Shown: piece after piece, positions 33,277 through 41,802 of the stretch
How positions within the stretch are numbered: position 1 is the stretch's first letter
Layout: each line of letters opens with the position of its first letter
From: Fenollaria sporofastidiosus
Lineage (GTDB): Bacteria; Bacillota; Clostridia; Tissierellales; Peptoniphilaceae
DNA: 64,000 nucleotides
NCBI RefSeq assembly: GCF_943169635.2
Contig: NZ_OW968186.1
Location: 682,001-746,000, forward strand
Direction of reading: 5' to 3'
Made by a program: the position numbers and the translations under genes
The notes under the pieces: model-generated
The model's database searches: none
Told to the model about the DNA's origin: nothing
Seen by the model: the letters and a program-made list of their open reading frames with translations, nothing else

Positions 33277-34441
33277 GGCATTCTCCACTTCACTTATAGG
33301 AAGCATGCCAAGAAATGAAGATATATTAAGGGCCCTTAGAAAGAGATCTAAGGGTTCTCTAAGTGAAGAGGATTTTATTAAGTTAATAGATGCTGAGGAA
33401 GAAGCCGTCCTACGCATGCAAGAAAAACACGGCATCAGCTACGTCACATCAGGCGAATTATCAAGAGATAACTACGTTTCATTTATATCGACAAAGTTAA
33501 ATGGCGTTAAAATGATGTCAATGTCTGAGATGCTTGAGTACATCGACGATAAAAAAGCATTTGAACAAATACTTTCTATACTTGACGTTCCAGCCATAAG
33601 CATAAAAAACGCAATATGTACAGGAAAAGTCTCTCGTAAGACCAATATCGTTTGTGACGAACTAAAGAGACTAAAGGCAAGAACTGATCACAAGGTAAAA
33701 ATCACTTTGCCAGGACCCTATCTAGTAACTCGCTCAATGTGGCTATATAACTTATCTAGCAAGGCTTACGGTTCTAAGGAAGAGCTTGGCGAAGATGTTA
33801 TCAAGATTTATAAGGAAGAGATAGAAGAGCTTCAAAAGATTGGCGTTGACATAATTCAGTTTGATGAACCAGTTTTAACTGAAGTCGTATTTACCGAAGG
33901 AAAGCCGCGTACCTTCATGTGTGCAGCGCTTTCAGAAAAGAAAGATCCGACAGAGGAGCTAAAATTTGCGACTCACCTAATTAAGTCATGCATGGAGCAT
34001 ATCGATAGGACTAAGTCGATACGCGCGCTTCACGTCTGCCGTGGCAACTGGTCCAAGGACGAGAGCATTTTACTAGAAGGACCATATACACCGCTAATCA
34101 AATTATTTGAAGACATAGATACAGACGCACTATTCCTTGAATTTTCAACAAAGAGAGCAGGCGAGCTAAAAAGCTTATTTACTTCAGACAAAATTAGAAA
34201 AAATTATATCCTAGGTCTTGGCGTTATCAATCCAAGAACTGATGAGATTGAATCGCATGAGGATATGGTCAAGAGAGCCGAAGAAGCGCTTGGCTATATT
34301 GACAAAGAAAGATTATTCTTAAACCCAGACTGCGGTTTCGCTACTTTTGCAAATAGACCTGTATCAACACTTGAAATAATTGACAAAAAATTAGCAGAGC
34401 TTGAGACAGCAGTTAAAGAATTGAAGGAAAAATATGAGTAG
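33269..34441 (+). CDS. MetE-core-like cobalamin-independent methyltransferase
   Basis: A 390-residue protein matching only the catalytic C-terminal half of MetE. Zinc-site elements are visible: HVCRGNWS (His and Cys) and NPDCGFATF (Cys); DIIQFDEPVLTE is also conserved. Core-MetE enzymes transfer methyl groups to a thiol from donors other than methyltetrahydropteroyl-triglutamate. The donor here is unknown. The GTG start overlaps the previous gene by 8 bases, and the next gene overlaps its end by 8 bases, so translation is coupled. Confidence 0.82.
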   Translation: MTRAFSTSLIGSMPRNEDILRALRKRSKGSLSEEDFIKLIDAEEEAVLRMQEKHGISYVTSGELSRDNYVSFISTKLNGVKMMSMSEMLEYIDDKKAFEQILSILDVPAISIKNAICTGKVSRKTNIVCDELKRLKARTDHKVKITLPGPYLVTRSMWLYNLSSKAYGSKEELGEDVIKIYKEEIEELQKIGVDIIQFDEPVLTEVVFTEGKPRTFMCAALSEKKDPTEELKFATHLIKSCMEHIDRTKSIRALHVCRGNWSKDESILLEGPYTPLIKLFEDIDTDALFLEFSTKRAGELKSLFTSDKIRKNYILGLGVINPRTDEIESHEDMVKRAEEALGYIDKERLFLNPDCGFATFANRPVSTLEIIDKKLAELETAVKELKEKYE

Positions 34442-34922
34442 CTACGGTAATTTTAATAGTACGGAAGAGATGGGCCGCTTTGATTTTACGATGAGAGCGA
34501 CATCGAACGACATCAAAACCGTTAACAGCTACGGCGACATGGCCTTCATATCGACAGACCAAGAGCTGCCATACGATAACGAGAAAAAAGAATTATCGTC
34601 GGTGGAGATATTTTTGGCAGGAATTTTGGAGTCGATGATGCTCACAATCATTAGAGAAGCCAAAATCAAGAAGCTTTCACTAGATGAGATAGAAGCAAAG
34701 GCAGAAGTAAAGACGACAAACCCACTTCGTACGCTAAAAGTAGTTGGCGTTGATGATGCACCGCGCATAGACGAGATTAAGATCAAAGTGTATTATTATA
34801 TAGACGATATCACAAGAGAAGAAGCAGATAAGTTTATGAGAGATGCTTTGGATATGGATATGGTTTATAGCGGAGTGAAAAAGGGATTTAACATAGAGAC
34901 AGAATTTATATATGAGCTATAG
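34434..34922 (+). CDS. OsmC-like protein lacking cysteines
   Basis: A 162-residue protein that fits the OsmC/Ohr fold: SSVEIFLAGILESMMLTIIREAKIKK is the core helix region (quoted in part here) and the last third is KVYYYIDDITREEADKF. OsmC/Ohr peroxidases use two cysteines; this protein has no cysteine at all, so thiol peroxidase activity is excluded. It may have kept a binding role. It overlaps the MetE-core gene by 8 bases and ends the operon just before a terminator. Confidence 0.6.
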   Translation: MSSYGNFNSTEEMGRFDFTMRATSNDIKTVNSYGDMAFISTDQELPYDNEKKELSSVEIFLAGILESMMLTIIREAKIKKLSLDEIEAKAEVKTTNPLRTLKVVGVDDAPRIDEIKIKVYYYIDDITREEADKFMRDALDMDMVYSGVKKGFNIETEFIYEL

Positions 34923-34929
34923 AAATCAA

Positions 34930-34964
34930 AATAGTAGGGGCAGATGCTCCCTACTATTTTTTTA
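34930..34964 (+). terminator. Terminator of the MetE-core operon
   Basis: Perfect 10-bp stem AATAGTAGGG / CCCTACTATT followed by T-rich tail. Confidence 0.9.
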
Positions 34965-35070
34965 TCTTATAATACACGGCAAAACTATAAATATATTCAA
35001 TATCAAAGCCATTTGCTAATGGGTAATACATAATCGAAGAGAATAAAAATATATAAATGGAGGTAATTTT

Positions 35071-35403
35071 ATGGATTTTAACAAAGAAAGAGAATTAAAT
35101 GGTGCTATGAACAAAGAGCTAGTCAATTCAGCGCCAGAAATCATGAAAGCCTTTGGTGACTTGCATGCTGTTTACACAAAAGAAAGCGCTGCTACACTCA
35201 TTGAAAAAGAAATGGTTGCTCTAGGCATCTCAATCACAATCAAGTGCATACCATGTATGCTAGCTCACATCACAAGCTTTAAAAAAGCAGGCGGCACAAG
35301 AGAACAACTTGTTGACGTTATCAAAACTTGTATCTTGATGAATGGCGGTCCAGGAACTGCGTATGGGGCAAAGGCGTTAGCGATGTATGACGAACTAGAC
35401 TAA
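35071..35403 (+). CDS. AhpD-like/carboxymuconolactone decarboxylase family protein
   Basis: A 110-residue all-helical protein with the redox motif CIPC inside IKCIPCMLAHITSFKKAGGT, the AhpD-type Cys-x-x-Cys plus His. Such proteins act as small thiol peroxidases or adaptors. GGAGGT lies ahead of the ATG. It stands alone between a terminator and a dispersed repeat element, not far from a glutathione peroxidase gene, which suggests a redox-defence neighbourhood (inference). Confidence 0.85.
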   Translation: MDFNKERELNGAMNKELVNSAPEIMKAFGDLHAVYTKESAATLIEKEMVALGISITIKCIPCMLAHITSFKKAGGTREQLVDVIKTCILMNGGPGTAYGAKALAMYDELD

Positions 35404-35411
35404 ATTTCACG

Positions 35412-35538
35412 TTAATTTTGCGTTAAAATTAGCCCTTGAGCTCGTTCCTTCCTCGGCAATGCTCATGTACGTTTAGTACATTCCGCTTGCCTCGTCGGTC
35501 CACGTCGCTCAATCATCTAATTTTTCCTGCAAAATTAA
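35412..35538 (+). repeat. Dispersed foldable intergenic element, copy 2 (module A)
   Basis: Nested inverted repeats surround module A: TTAATTTTGC / GCAAAATTAA (35412-35421, 35529-35538) and AAAATTAG / CTAATTTT (35425-35432, 35517-35524). Module A (35432-35517) matches 29474-29558 almost base for base. The small GTAC hairpin is kept while its loop changes, so structure rather than loop sequence is conserved. Module B is absent. Confidence 0.8.
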
Positions 35539-35580
35539 TACATAGTGAATAAAAAGATTTAGATTTCATAAAACAGATTT

Positions 35581-35616
35581 AAAAGTCTTGTGGCAAGTCC
35601 ATAAGACTTTTTTCAT
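35581..35616 (+). terminator. Terminator upstream of gpx
   Basis: AAAAGTCTT / AAGACTTTT stem with inner TGG/CCA pairing and a T6 tail. Confidence 0.8.
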
Positions 35617-35662
35617 GCTTATGGGTATATATAATTGAAAGAATATATATTAGGAGGTACTT

Positions 35663-36133
35663 ATGTTTTACGATTATAAAGTTAAGAACATATTAGGTGA
35701 AGAAGTTTCTATGTCTGAGTACAAAGGCAAGGTAGTGCTTATAGTTAACACTGCAAGCAAGTGCGGCTTTACTAAGCAGTACGAAGGTCTTGAAGAATTA
35801 TACGAAAAGTATAAGGACCAAGGCTTTGTGATCTTGGGCTTTCCATGCAATCAATTTGGCTCTCAAGAGCCGGGAGACAATGCTGAGATAAAAAATTTCT
35901 GCACATCTACATTTAGCGTGACTTTCCCTATGATGTCAAAGGTCGATGTCAATGGTGAGAGTGCAGATCCTTTGTACAAATTTTTGAAAAAGGAGCAAGG
36001 CGGCATACTTGGTGACGAGATTAAGTGGAACTTCACAAAGTTCTTGGTCGATAGAGAAGGAAGGGTTGTAGATAGATTCGCTTCACAAAAGACACCTAAG
36101 GCACTTGAAAAGGAAGTAGAAAAACTATTGTAG
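35663..36133 (+). CDS. Glutathione peroxidase-family thiol peroxidase
   Basis: A 156-residue cytosolic peroxidase. The peroxidatic Cys lies in NTASKCGFTKQYEGLEEL (quoted partly), and GFPCNQFGSQEPG and WNFTKFLVDREG are family signatures. The active site is Cys, not selenocysteine. Bacterial members generally use thioredoxin for reduction. AGGAGGT precedes the ATG. It is a single-gene unit with a terminator after it. Confidence 0.92.
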   Translation: MFYDYKVKNILGEEVSMSEYKGKVVLIVNTASKCGFTKQYEGLEELYEKYKDQGFVILGFPCNQFGSQEPGDNAEIKNFCTSTFSVTFPMMSKVDVNGESADPLYKFLKKEQGGILGDEIKWNFTKFLVDREGRVVDRFASQKTPKALEKEVEKLL

Positions 36134-36154
36134 CAGTAGGACTATAATCTATGT

Positions 36155-36187
36155 AGCACTCATATATATGGGTGCTTCTTTTTTTTA
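36155..36187 (+). terminator. Terminator after gpx
   Basis: AGCACTCAT / ATGGGTGCT stem (one G-T pair) and a long T tail. Confidence 0.85.
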
Positions 36188-36334
36188 TGAAAAGCTTTGT
36201 AGCAACTTAGCACTTTTCTTGCTTAAGTAAGTAAACCTATTGCAAGTTGGCGGTTCATATATTGCATATGATACTCACAAAGTAGTATTGTATGCACATA
36301 TTTGCAAATTTTTATATAAAAATTTCAAAAAGAC

Positions 36335-36363
36335 TTGTCTTTTATAACATAAAGTGCTATAAT
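36335..36363 (+). promoter_or_regulatory. Promoter of the DUF3798 transporter operon
   Basis: TTGTCT (36335-36340), 17-base spacer, TATAAT (36358-36363). The start would be near 36370, leaving a leader of about 170 bases before the first gene. Confidence 0.8.
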
Positions 36364-36367
36364 ATAT

Positions 36368-36508
36368 AAAAGAGCTTCCACTTGATAAAGTGTAACATAG
36401 CTATCGTGACTATTAGTAACGCCATTAAGTTAATCAAGGCGGAGGAGTTACTTCACGAGATTAAGGCTCTTTGAATTATAACTTAAGATCCGTTGAAATT
36501 ATCTTAAG
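36368..36508 (+). ncRNA. Structured 5' leader, candidate riboswitch or cis-regulatory RNA
   Basis: The leader begins at the predicted transcription start. An outer stem AAAGAGC / GCTCTTT (36369-36375, 36466-36472) closes a branched fold: a CACTT/AAGTG hairpin (36379-36391), a CGTGA/TCACG stem (36405-36409, 36453-36457), and inside it AGTAA/TTACT plus CGCC/GGCG (36415-36452). A second hairpin CTTAAGAT / ATCTTAAG (36482-36508) lies between this fold and the ribosome site. It matches no riboswitch class I know by eye. Control of the importer by its ligand is inferred. The rest of the 406-base gap upstream holds the gpx terminator and no gene. Confidence 0.5.
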
Positions 36509-36539
36509 CTAAGAGGACATTAAAGTACGAGGAGGTTTT

Positions 36540-37838
36540 ATGATGAAAAGAGTACTTGCGATGTTAATCGCGCTAATTATGATGTTTTCTCTAGTAGCAT
36601 GTAACAAAAACGATGCACCTGCTACTGACGCAAACAAGACTGAAGGCGAAAAAACTACTGAAGCTACTGATGGCGAAGCTAAAGACGGCGAAGCTACTGA
36701 AGCTAGTGATTTTCACATCGGTGTTGTAACTGGTACTGTATCACAATCTGAAGACGAACAACGTGGTTGTGAAGCTATGATCAAGAAATACGGAGATGCT
36801 AAGGAAGGTGGACTTATCGTTCACAAGAACTATCCTGACAACTTCTCTGCTGAACAAGAAACAACTATCCAACAAATAGTTTCTCTTGCTGACGACCCTA
36901 AGCTAAAAGTTATCGTTGTTAACCAAGGTGTACCTGGTACTGCAGCAGCATTTAAGCAAGTTAAGGAAAGACGTCCTGACATTTTCTGCTTCGTATCTAA
37001 CTCTCAAGAAGACCCTAACCTTATCGAAAGCGCAGCTGACTTAGTTATCGACCCAGATAACGTTACTCGTGGATATTTAATCCCACTAGCTGCTCAAAAG
37101 ATGGGTGCTAAGAAATTCGTTCACGTTTCTTTCCCAAGACATATGTCAATCGAACTATTGTCCTTAAGAAAAGATATCATGGAAGCAACTTGTGATAAGA
37201 TCGGTATGGAATTTGCTATGGAAACTGCACCGGACCCAACAAGTGATATCGGTATCCCAGGCGCACAAAACTTCATTTTGGAACAAATGCCAGCTTGGGT
37301 TCAAAAGTATGGTAAAGACACAGCATTCTTTGCAACAAACGATGCTCACACTGAACCAATGCTTTTAAAAATCGCTGAATTAGGCGCATTATTCGTAGAA
37401 CAAGACTTACCATCTCCAATACTTGGATATCCAGGAGCTCTAGGACTTGACCTTAAAGACGCTGCTGGCGACTTCCCTAAGATTGTAGAAAAAGAAGAAG
37501 AAGTATTATCTAAGAAGAACCCTGGTAGAATGGGTACTTGGACTTATTCATACGGTTTCTCTACAACTCAAGCTCTAATCGAACTTGGTAAGAGAATGGT
37601 TGAATCTGGTAAAGACATGATGAACACTGACGACGTTGCAGCTGTATTATCTGACATGACTCCAGGTGCTGCTTGGAAGGCAACTGTTTACAAAGACAGA
37701 ACAAGCATGGAAGAAAGAAAGAACCACTTACTAGTACTACAAGACACTTACGTATTTGGTAAAGGTTTCTTAAAGATGACTGATGAAGAAGTTCCTGATA
37801 TCTATAAGATGCTAGAAGATTTTCAATCTAAGAAATAG
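36540..37838 (+). CDS. DUF3798 lipoprotein, solute-binding component of ABC importer
   Basis: A 432-residue lipoprotein with signal peptide and lipobox LVAC (Cys21), then a Thr/Glu/Ala-rich linker to about residue 55. The mature part (FHIGVVTGTVSQSEDEQRG... and FATNDAHTEPML, quoted partly) fits DUF3798, a branch of the type-1 binding-protein fold related to sugar/nucleoside receptors. The ligand is not known. GGAGG lies before a double ATG; the second (36543) has the better spacing. It is followed by a two-domain ATPase and two permeases. An imperfect hairpin in the gap may trim the message so that more receptor than ATPase is made. Confidence 0.85.
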   Translation: MMKRVLAMLIALIMMFSLVACNKNDAPATDANKTEGEKTTEATDGEAKDGEATEASDFHIGVVTGTVSQSEDEQRGCEAMIKKYGDAKEGGLIVHKNYPDNFSAEQETTIQQIVSLADDPKLKVIVVNQGVPGTAAAFKQVKERRPDIFCFVSNSQEDPNLIESAADLVIDPDNVTRGYLIPLAAQKMGAKKFVHVSFPRHMSIELLSLRKDIMEATCDKIGMEFAMETAPDPTSDIGIPGAQNFILEQMPAWVQKYGKDTAFFATNDAHTEPMLLKIAELGALFVEQDLPSPILGYPGALGLDLKDAAGDFPKIVEKEEEVLSKKNPGRMGTWTYSYGFSTTQALIELGKRMVESGKDMMNTDDVAAVLSDMTPGAAWKATVYKDRTSMEERKNHLLVLQDTYVFGKGFLKMTDEEVPDIYKMLEDFQSKK

Positions 37839-37855
37839 ACATATTTGATTAATGG

Positions 37856-37882
37856 ACGGAGCGGCTTCATGCTGCTCCGTTT
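37856..37882 (+). terminator. Partial attenuator in transporter operon
   Basis: ACGGAGCGGC / GCTGCTCCGT stem (one G-T pair) followed by only two or three Ts. It is weak as a terminator and so may lower downstream expression or stabilise the receptor message. Confidence 0.55.
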
Positions 37883-37907
37883 AACATTATTGGAAGGCGA
37901 GGTTTTT

Positions 37908-39488
37908 ATGGGCGAGTTATTAGAGTTTAGAAATGTAGGAAAAAGCTTCTCCGGTAACCATGTTTTAAAGGATGTTTCTTTCAAACTTAAAGAAGGGGAG
38001 ATTCTAGGACTTGTAGGAGAAAATGGTGCTGGTAAATCGACCATGATGAACATACTCTTTGGTATGAGTTTCATTAAAGAGACTGGTGGCTATGAAGGAG
38101 ATGTTCTTATCAATGGTGAAAAGGTTAACTTCAAAAACCCTATCGACGCACTAAATGCCGGTATCGGTATGGTGCATCAAGAGTTTTCATTGATTCCTGA
38201 ATTTACTGCAACAGAAAATATATTGTTAAATCGTGAGATTACTAAGAAGAATCCAATCTCTGCTATCTTTGGTAAGCAATTGGAAACATTAGAGAGATCT
38301 ACGATGGAAGAGAAGGCAAAAGAAGCTATCGAAAAGCTTGGAGTAGATATAAACTCAAAGACTTTGGCAAAGGATATGCCAGTTGGTCACAAGCAATTTT
38401 TGGAGATAGCAAGAGAGCTTTCTAAAGAAAAAGTAAAATTAATTATCATGGACGAGCCGACAGCGGTACTAACTGAGTCGGAAGCTGATATACTGATTGA
38501 CGCGATGAAGAGACTTGCAAAGAAAGGTATTTCCATCATCTTCATCTCTCACAGACTTCGTGAAATCATCGATGTTTGTGACAAAGTTATAGTTCTTCGT
38601 GACGGAGAAATTATTAAAGATACTGAAAACAAAGACCTTAATATCATGGAGATAGCAAGCTGGATGGTTGGCCGTGATATGTCAAAGAAGGAACAGGCTA
38701 AGGAGCTTAGACAGATCGGAGACGAAACTATCATGAAGGTTGAACACCTTTATGTAGATATGCCGGGTGAGTCGGTTCGTGATGTTTCCTTCGAAGTTAA
38801 GAAAGGCGAGATACTTGGAGTGTGCGGTCTAGCTGGACAAGGCAAGCTTGGTATACCAAACGGTATCATGGGTCTATATCCATCAGGAGGCAGCGTTACT
38901 TATGAAGGTGAGCCGTTAGATATCGCACATACAAAGGAAGTTTTGAAGAAGAACCTAGCCTTTGTATCTGAAGACCGCCGTGGTGTTGGCTTACTTCTTG
39001 ACGAAGGTATTGACTGGAACATAGCTTTCGATGCAATGATGGTCAACGATAGATTCACTAAGAAAGTTGGTCCATTTAAGTTCAGAGACGACAAGGCGAT
39101 GAAAGAAGCCGCACTTAAATACATTGACGAGCTTGAAATAAGGACACAAGGTCCTAGTGAAAAGGCAAAGAACTTATCAGGTGGTAATCAACAAAAGGTA
39201 TGTTTGGCAAAGGCATTTGCCCTTGAACCAAAATTCTTATTTGTATCAGAGCCAACTCGTGGTATAGACATAGGTGCGAAGTCACTAGTTCTTGAAGCAC
39301 TTAAAAAGTACAACAGAGAACACGACACATCCATAGTCATAATATCGAGTGAGCTTGAAGAGCTAAGAAGCATAGCTGACAGAATACTTGTTATATTTGA
39401 AGGAAAAGTTTTTGGAGAGCTATTACCTACAGATCCGGTAGAGTACTTTGGACTAATGATGGCCGGAACTAAACCGGAGGAGGTGTAG
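37908..39488 (+). CDS. ABC importer ATPase with two nucleotide-binding domains
   Basis: 526 residues, the tandem layout of sugar and nucleoside importers (RbsA, NupA/YufO). The first domain has a good Walker A, GENGAGKST, and Walker B LIIMDEPT. The second has GLAGQGKLG, the usual degenerate Walker A, plus NLSGGNQQKV and FVSEPTRGIDIGA. The ATG at 37908 follows GGCGAGG; an earlier in-frame ATG at 37845 crosses the hairpin. It works with the DUF3798 receptor and both permeases. Confidence 0.92.
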   Translation: MGELLEFRNVGKSFSGNHVLKDVSFKLKEGEILGLVGENGAGKSTMMNILFGMSFIKETGGYEGDVLINGEKVNFKNPIDALNAGIGMVHQEFSLIPEFTATENILLNREITKKNPISAIFGKQLETLERSTMEEKAKEAIEKLGVDINSKTLAKDMPVGHKQFLEIARELSKEKVKLIIMDEPTAVLTESEADILIDAMKRLAKKGISIIFISHRLREIIDVCDKVIVLRDGEIIKDTENKDLNIMEIASWMVGRDMSKKEQAKELRQIGDETIMKVEHLYVDMPGESVRDVSFEVKKGEILGVCGLAGQGKLGIPNGIMGLYPSGGSVTYEGEPLDIAHTKEVLKKNLAFVSEDRRGVGLLLDEGIDWNIAFDAMMVNDRFTKKVGPFKFRDDKAMKEAALKYIDELEIRTQGPSEKAKNLSGGNQQKVCLAKAFALEPKFLFVSEPTRGIDIGAKSLVLEALKKYNREHDTSIVIISSELEELRSIADRILVIFEGKVFGELLPTDPVEYFGLMMAGTKPEEV

Positions 39489-39491
39489 AAT

Positions 39492-40547
39492 ATGAGAGAA
39501 GAAAGTTTTGTTAAAAAAGTAGGACTTCCTAGAATAATCATTTTCTTTTTCATAGTAGGACTTTTCATAGTAGGATCCTTTATAGGTGTTGACCTTAAGA
39601 GATCTTTCATAGACGTTCTAACACGTTTCGGTATGAACGCAATACTAGTATTATCAATGATACCTATGATACAAGCAGGCTGCGGACTTAACTTTGGTTT
39701 GCCAGTTGGACTTATAGGTGGTATGCTAGGCGCAGTTTTATCCTTAGAGTTAAGACTAACAGGATTTGGCGGCGTAATGTTTGCCCTTGGTCTAGGAATG
39801 CTTTTCGGAGCAATCTTTGGCTGGGTATATGGTTTAATTTTGAATAGAGTTAAAGGCGACGAAATGATTATCGCAACATACGTTGGTTTCTCATTCATCG
39901 CACTAATGAATATATTCTGGGTAGTACTTCCATTTAGAAATCCTGAATCAGTTATGGGTTTCAACGGTGAAGGTTTAAGAACAACTATATCCTTAAAGGC
40001 ATACTGGGAGAAAGCCTTCTCTCGTATACTTGGTATAGAACTACAAACAGCAAGCGAGCTAGGAGACAAATTACTTATACCAACAGGTATGTTCATAGTC
40101 TTCGCAATATTTGCATATTTAGTTTATTTATTCTTCAAATCTAAAAAAGGTACAACAATGACAGCTGTTGGCTCAAACGAAAACTACGCAAGAGCAGCAG
40201 GTGCACACATCAACAAGACAAGGATGCTAGCAGTAATCCTTTCATGCGCAATAGGCGCAGCTGGTATGGTTATCTACGAACAAAGTTACGGCTTCGTTCA
40301 AATGTATAACGCACCACAATTCTTCGCTTTCCCAAGCGTTGCAGCCATACTACTTGGCGGTGCATCCATTAAGAAAGCTAATATAAAGAACGTTTTGATA
40401 GGTACACTACTTTTCCAAGGTATACTTACAATGACACCAACAGTTATTAATACAGCAATCAAGGTTGATATATCAGAAGTTTTAAGACTTATCATATCAA
40501 ACGGACTTATACTATTTGCCTTGACACGTAAGGAGGGTGGAAAATAA
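39492..40547 (+). CDS. ABC importer permease 1 (BPD_transp_2 type)
   Basis: A 351-residue membrane protein with 9-10 helices. GLPVGLIGGMLG and GSNENYARAAGAHINKTR resemble the conserved cytoplasmic loops of ribose/nucleoside permeases. It starts 3 bases after the ATPase gene, with GGAGGAGG, and its last base is the first of the next gene's ATG. It forms a heterodimer with permease 2 (family knowledge). Confidence 0.9.
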   Translation: MREESFVKKVGLPRIIIFFFIVGLFIVGSFIGVDLKRSFIDVLTRFGMNAILVLSMIPMIQAGCGLNFGLPVGLIGGMLGAVLSLELRLTGFGGVMFALGLGMLFGAIFGWVYGLILNRVKGDEMIIATYVGFSFIALMNIFWVVLPFRNPESVMGFNGEGLRTTISLKAYWEKAFSRILGIELQTASELGDKLLIPTGMFIVFAIFAYLVYLFFKSKKGTTMTAVGSNENYARAAGAHINKTRMLAVILSCAIGAAGMVIYEQSYGFVQMYNAPQFFAFPSVAAILLGGASIKKANIKNVLIGTLLFQGILTMTPTVINTAIKVDISEVLRLIISNGLILFALTRKEGGK

Positions 40548-41659
40548 TGAAAAAGCGTAATAAATTCTTTACAGTAAATGAATACACCGTTCCTGTGATG
40601 TTCATCATCATATGCGCGATAGGTATAATATTTAGTAGATTCACACCACAATTTTTGATCTCACAAGTAGTTATAAGATTTGCAAGAAACGCCTTTTTGG
40701 TACTTTCATTACTAATACCTATAGTTGCCGGTCTAGGCATCAACTTTGGTATGGTACTAGGAGCCATGGCAGGACAAATCGCACTTATCTTTGTTGAGAA
40801 CTGGGGCATAACAGGACTACCAGCAATACTAATTGCTGCACTAGTTTCCATCCCAATCTCCGTAGTTTTAGGTTTGTTCGCAGGTGGCGTACTAAACAAA
40901 GCAAAGTCAAGAGAAATGATCACATCCATGATACTAGGTTTCTTCATGACAGGTATCTACCAATTCTTCGTACTATACATCTTTGGTGGTATCATACCAT
41001 TTGGCAACAAGAGCCTAATACTATCACGTGGTTATGGTGTTAGAAACGCAATCGACCTACAAAGTCAAAAAGGACTAGATAAGTTATTAGATAGAATCGT
41101 TGGCCAAGACCTATCCATATTCGGAGTACAACTACCAATTGCTACCTTCATAGTTATCATACTAGCTTGTCTTTTCATAGTTTGGTTTAGAAAGACAAAA
41201 CTAGGACAAGACATGAGAGCCGTTGGAGCCGATATGAAGATAGCCGAAGACGCAGGTATCAACGTTGACAAGACAAGACTTAAAGCCATCGTCATCTCAA
41301 CAGTTATGGCAGCCTTCGGACAAATCATCTACCTACAAAACATAGGTAACCTAAACACATATAACGGCGCAGACCAAACAGCACTATATGCAGCAGCAGC
41401 ACTACTAATAGGTGGAGCGAGCGTATCAAAGGCGACAATCAAAAACGCCCTTGTTGGTACAGTACTTTTCCACTTGATGTTCATAGTAATGCCTACAGCA
41501 GGTGCTAACATCACAGGTAACTCAATGATAGGTGAGTACCTAAGAACATTCATCTCATACGCAGTCGTTACAGTTACACTTATACTTCACTCTATAAGAA
41601 GAAAGAGCGAAGCACAAGAACAAATGGAAAAATTAAAAGACGAAGAAAGCAAAAAATAA
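40547..41659 (+). CDS. ABC importer permease 2 (BPD_transp_2 type)
   Basis: A 370-residue membrane protein homologous to permease 1: GLGINFGMVLGAMAG and RAVGADMKIAEDAGINVDKTR align with its neighbour. The ATG overlaps the TAA of permease 1. It ends with a charged tail (SEAQEQMEKLKDEESKK). Last gene of the importer operon. Confidence 0.9.
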   Translation: MKKRNKFFTVNEYTVPVMFIIICAIGIIFSRFTPQFLISQVVIRFARNAFLVLSLLIPIVAGLGINFGMVLGAMAGQIALIFVENWGITGLPAILIAALVSIPISVVLGLFAGGVLNKAKSREMITSMILGFFMTGIYQFFVLYIFGGIIPFGNKSLILSRGYGVRNAIDLQSQKGLDKLLDRIVGQDLSIFGVQLPIATFIVIILACLFIVWFRKTKLGQDMRAVGADMKIAEDAGINVDKTRLKAIVISTVMAAFGQIIYLQNIGNLNTYNGADQTALYAAAALLIGGASVSKATIKNALVGTVLFHLMFIVMPTAGANITGNSMIGEYLRTFISYAVVTVTLILHSIRRKSEAQEQMEKLKDEESKK

Positions 41660-41682
41660 ATTTCTTCTTTAAATAATACCGA

Positions 41683-41721
41683 AGATAGGGTGCTGACATG
41701 TGTTGGCACTCTATTTTCTTT
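41683..41721 (+). terminator. Terminator of the DUF3798 importer operon
   Basis: ATAGGGTGC / GCACTCTAT stem (one G-T pair), 12-base loop, then TTTTCTTTT. Confidence 0.8.
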
Positions 41722-41733
41722 TGCATAAAACTC

Positions 41734-41762
41734 TTGACATATGAGTTAGCGTATGCTAACAT
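41734..41762 (+). promoter_or_regulatory. Promoter with GTTAGC-N4-GCTAAC operator (MFS gene)
   Basis: -35 TTGACA (41734-41739) and -10 TAACAT (41757-41762) with 17-base spacing. The palindrome GTTAGC-GTAT-GCTAAC (41745-41760) fills the spacer and enters the -10. The same arrangement occurs at 43066. Repression by a metal- or drug-sensing protein is inferred. Confidence 0.75.
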
Positions 41763-41802
41763 ATACTCAATATTAATGTTTTTAAACAAAGGAGGGCTAT
41801 TA

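Noticed and set aside
36368..36508. Known riboswitch classes (purine, TPP, SAM, THF, ZTP, cobalamin, c-di-GMP) for this leader
   Set aside because: None of their conserved core strings could be found by eye. It was therefore left as an orphan structured leader.
39188..40096. 302-codon minus-strand frame opposite the importer ATPase and permease genes
   Set aside because: It is antisense to two well-supported genes and is rich in Ser, Pro and Ile, typical of an antisense shadow.
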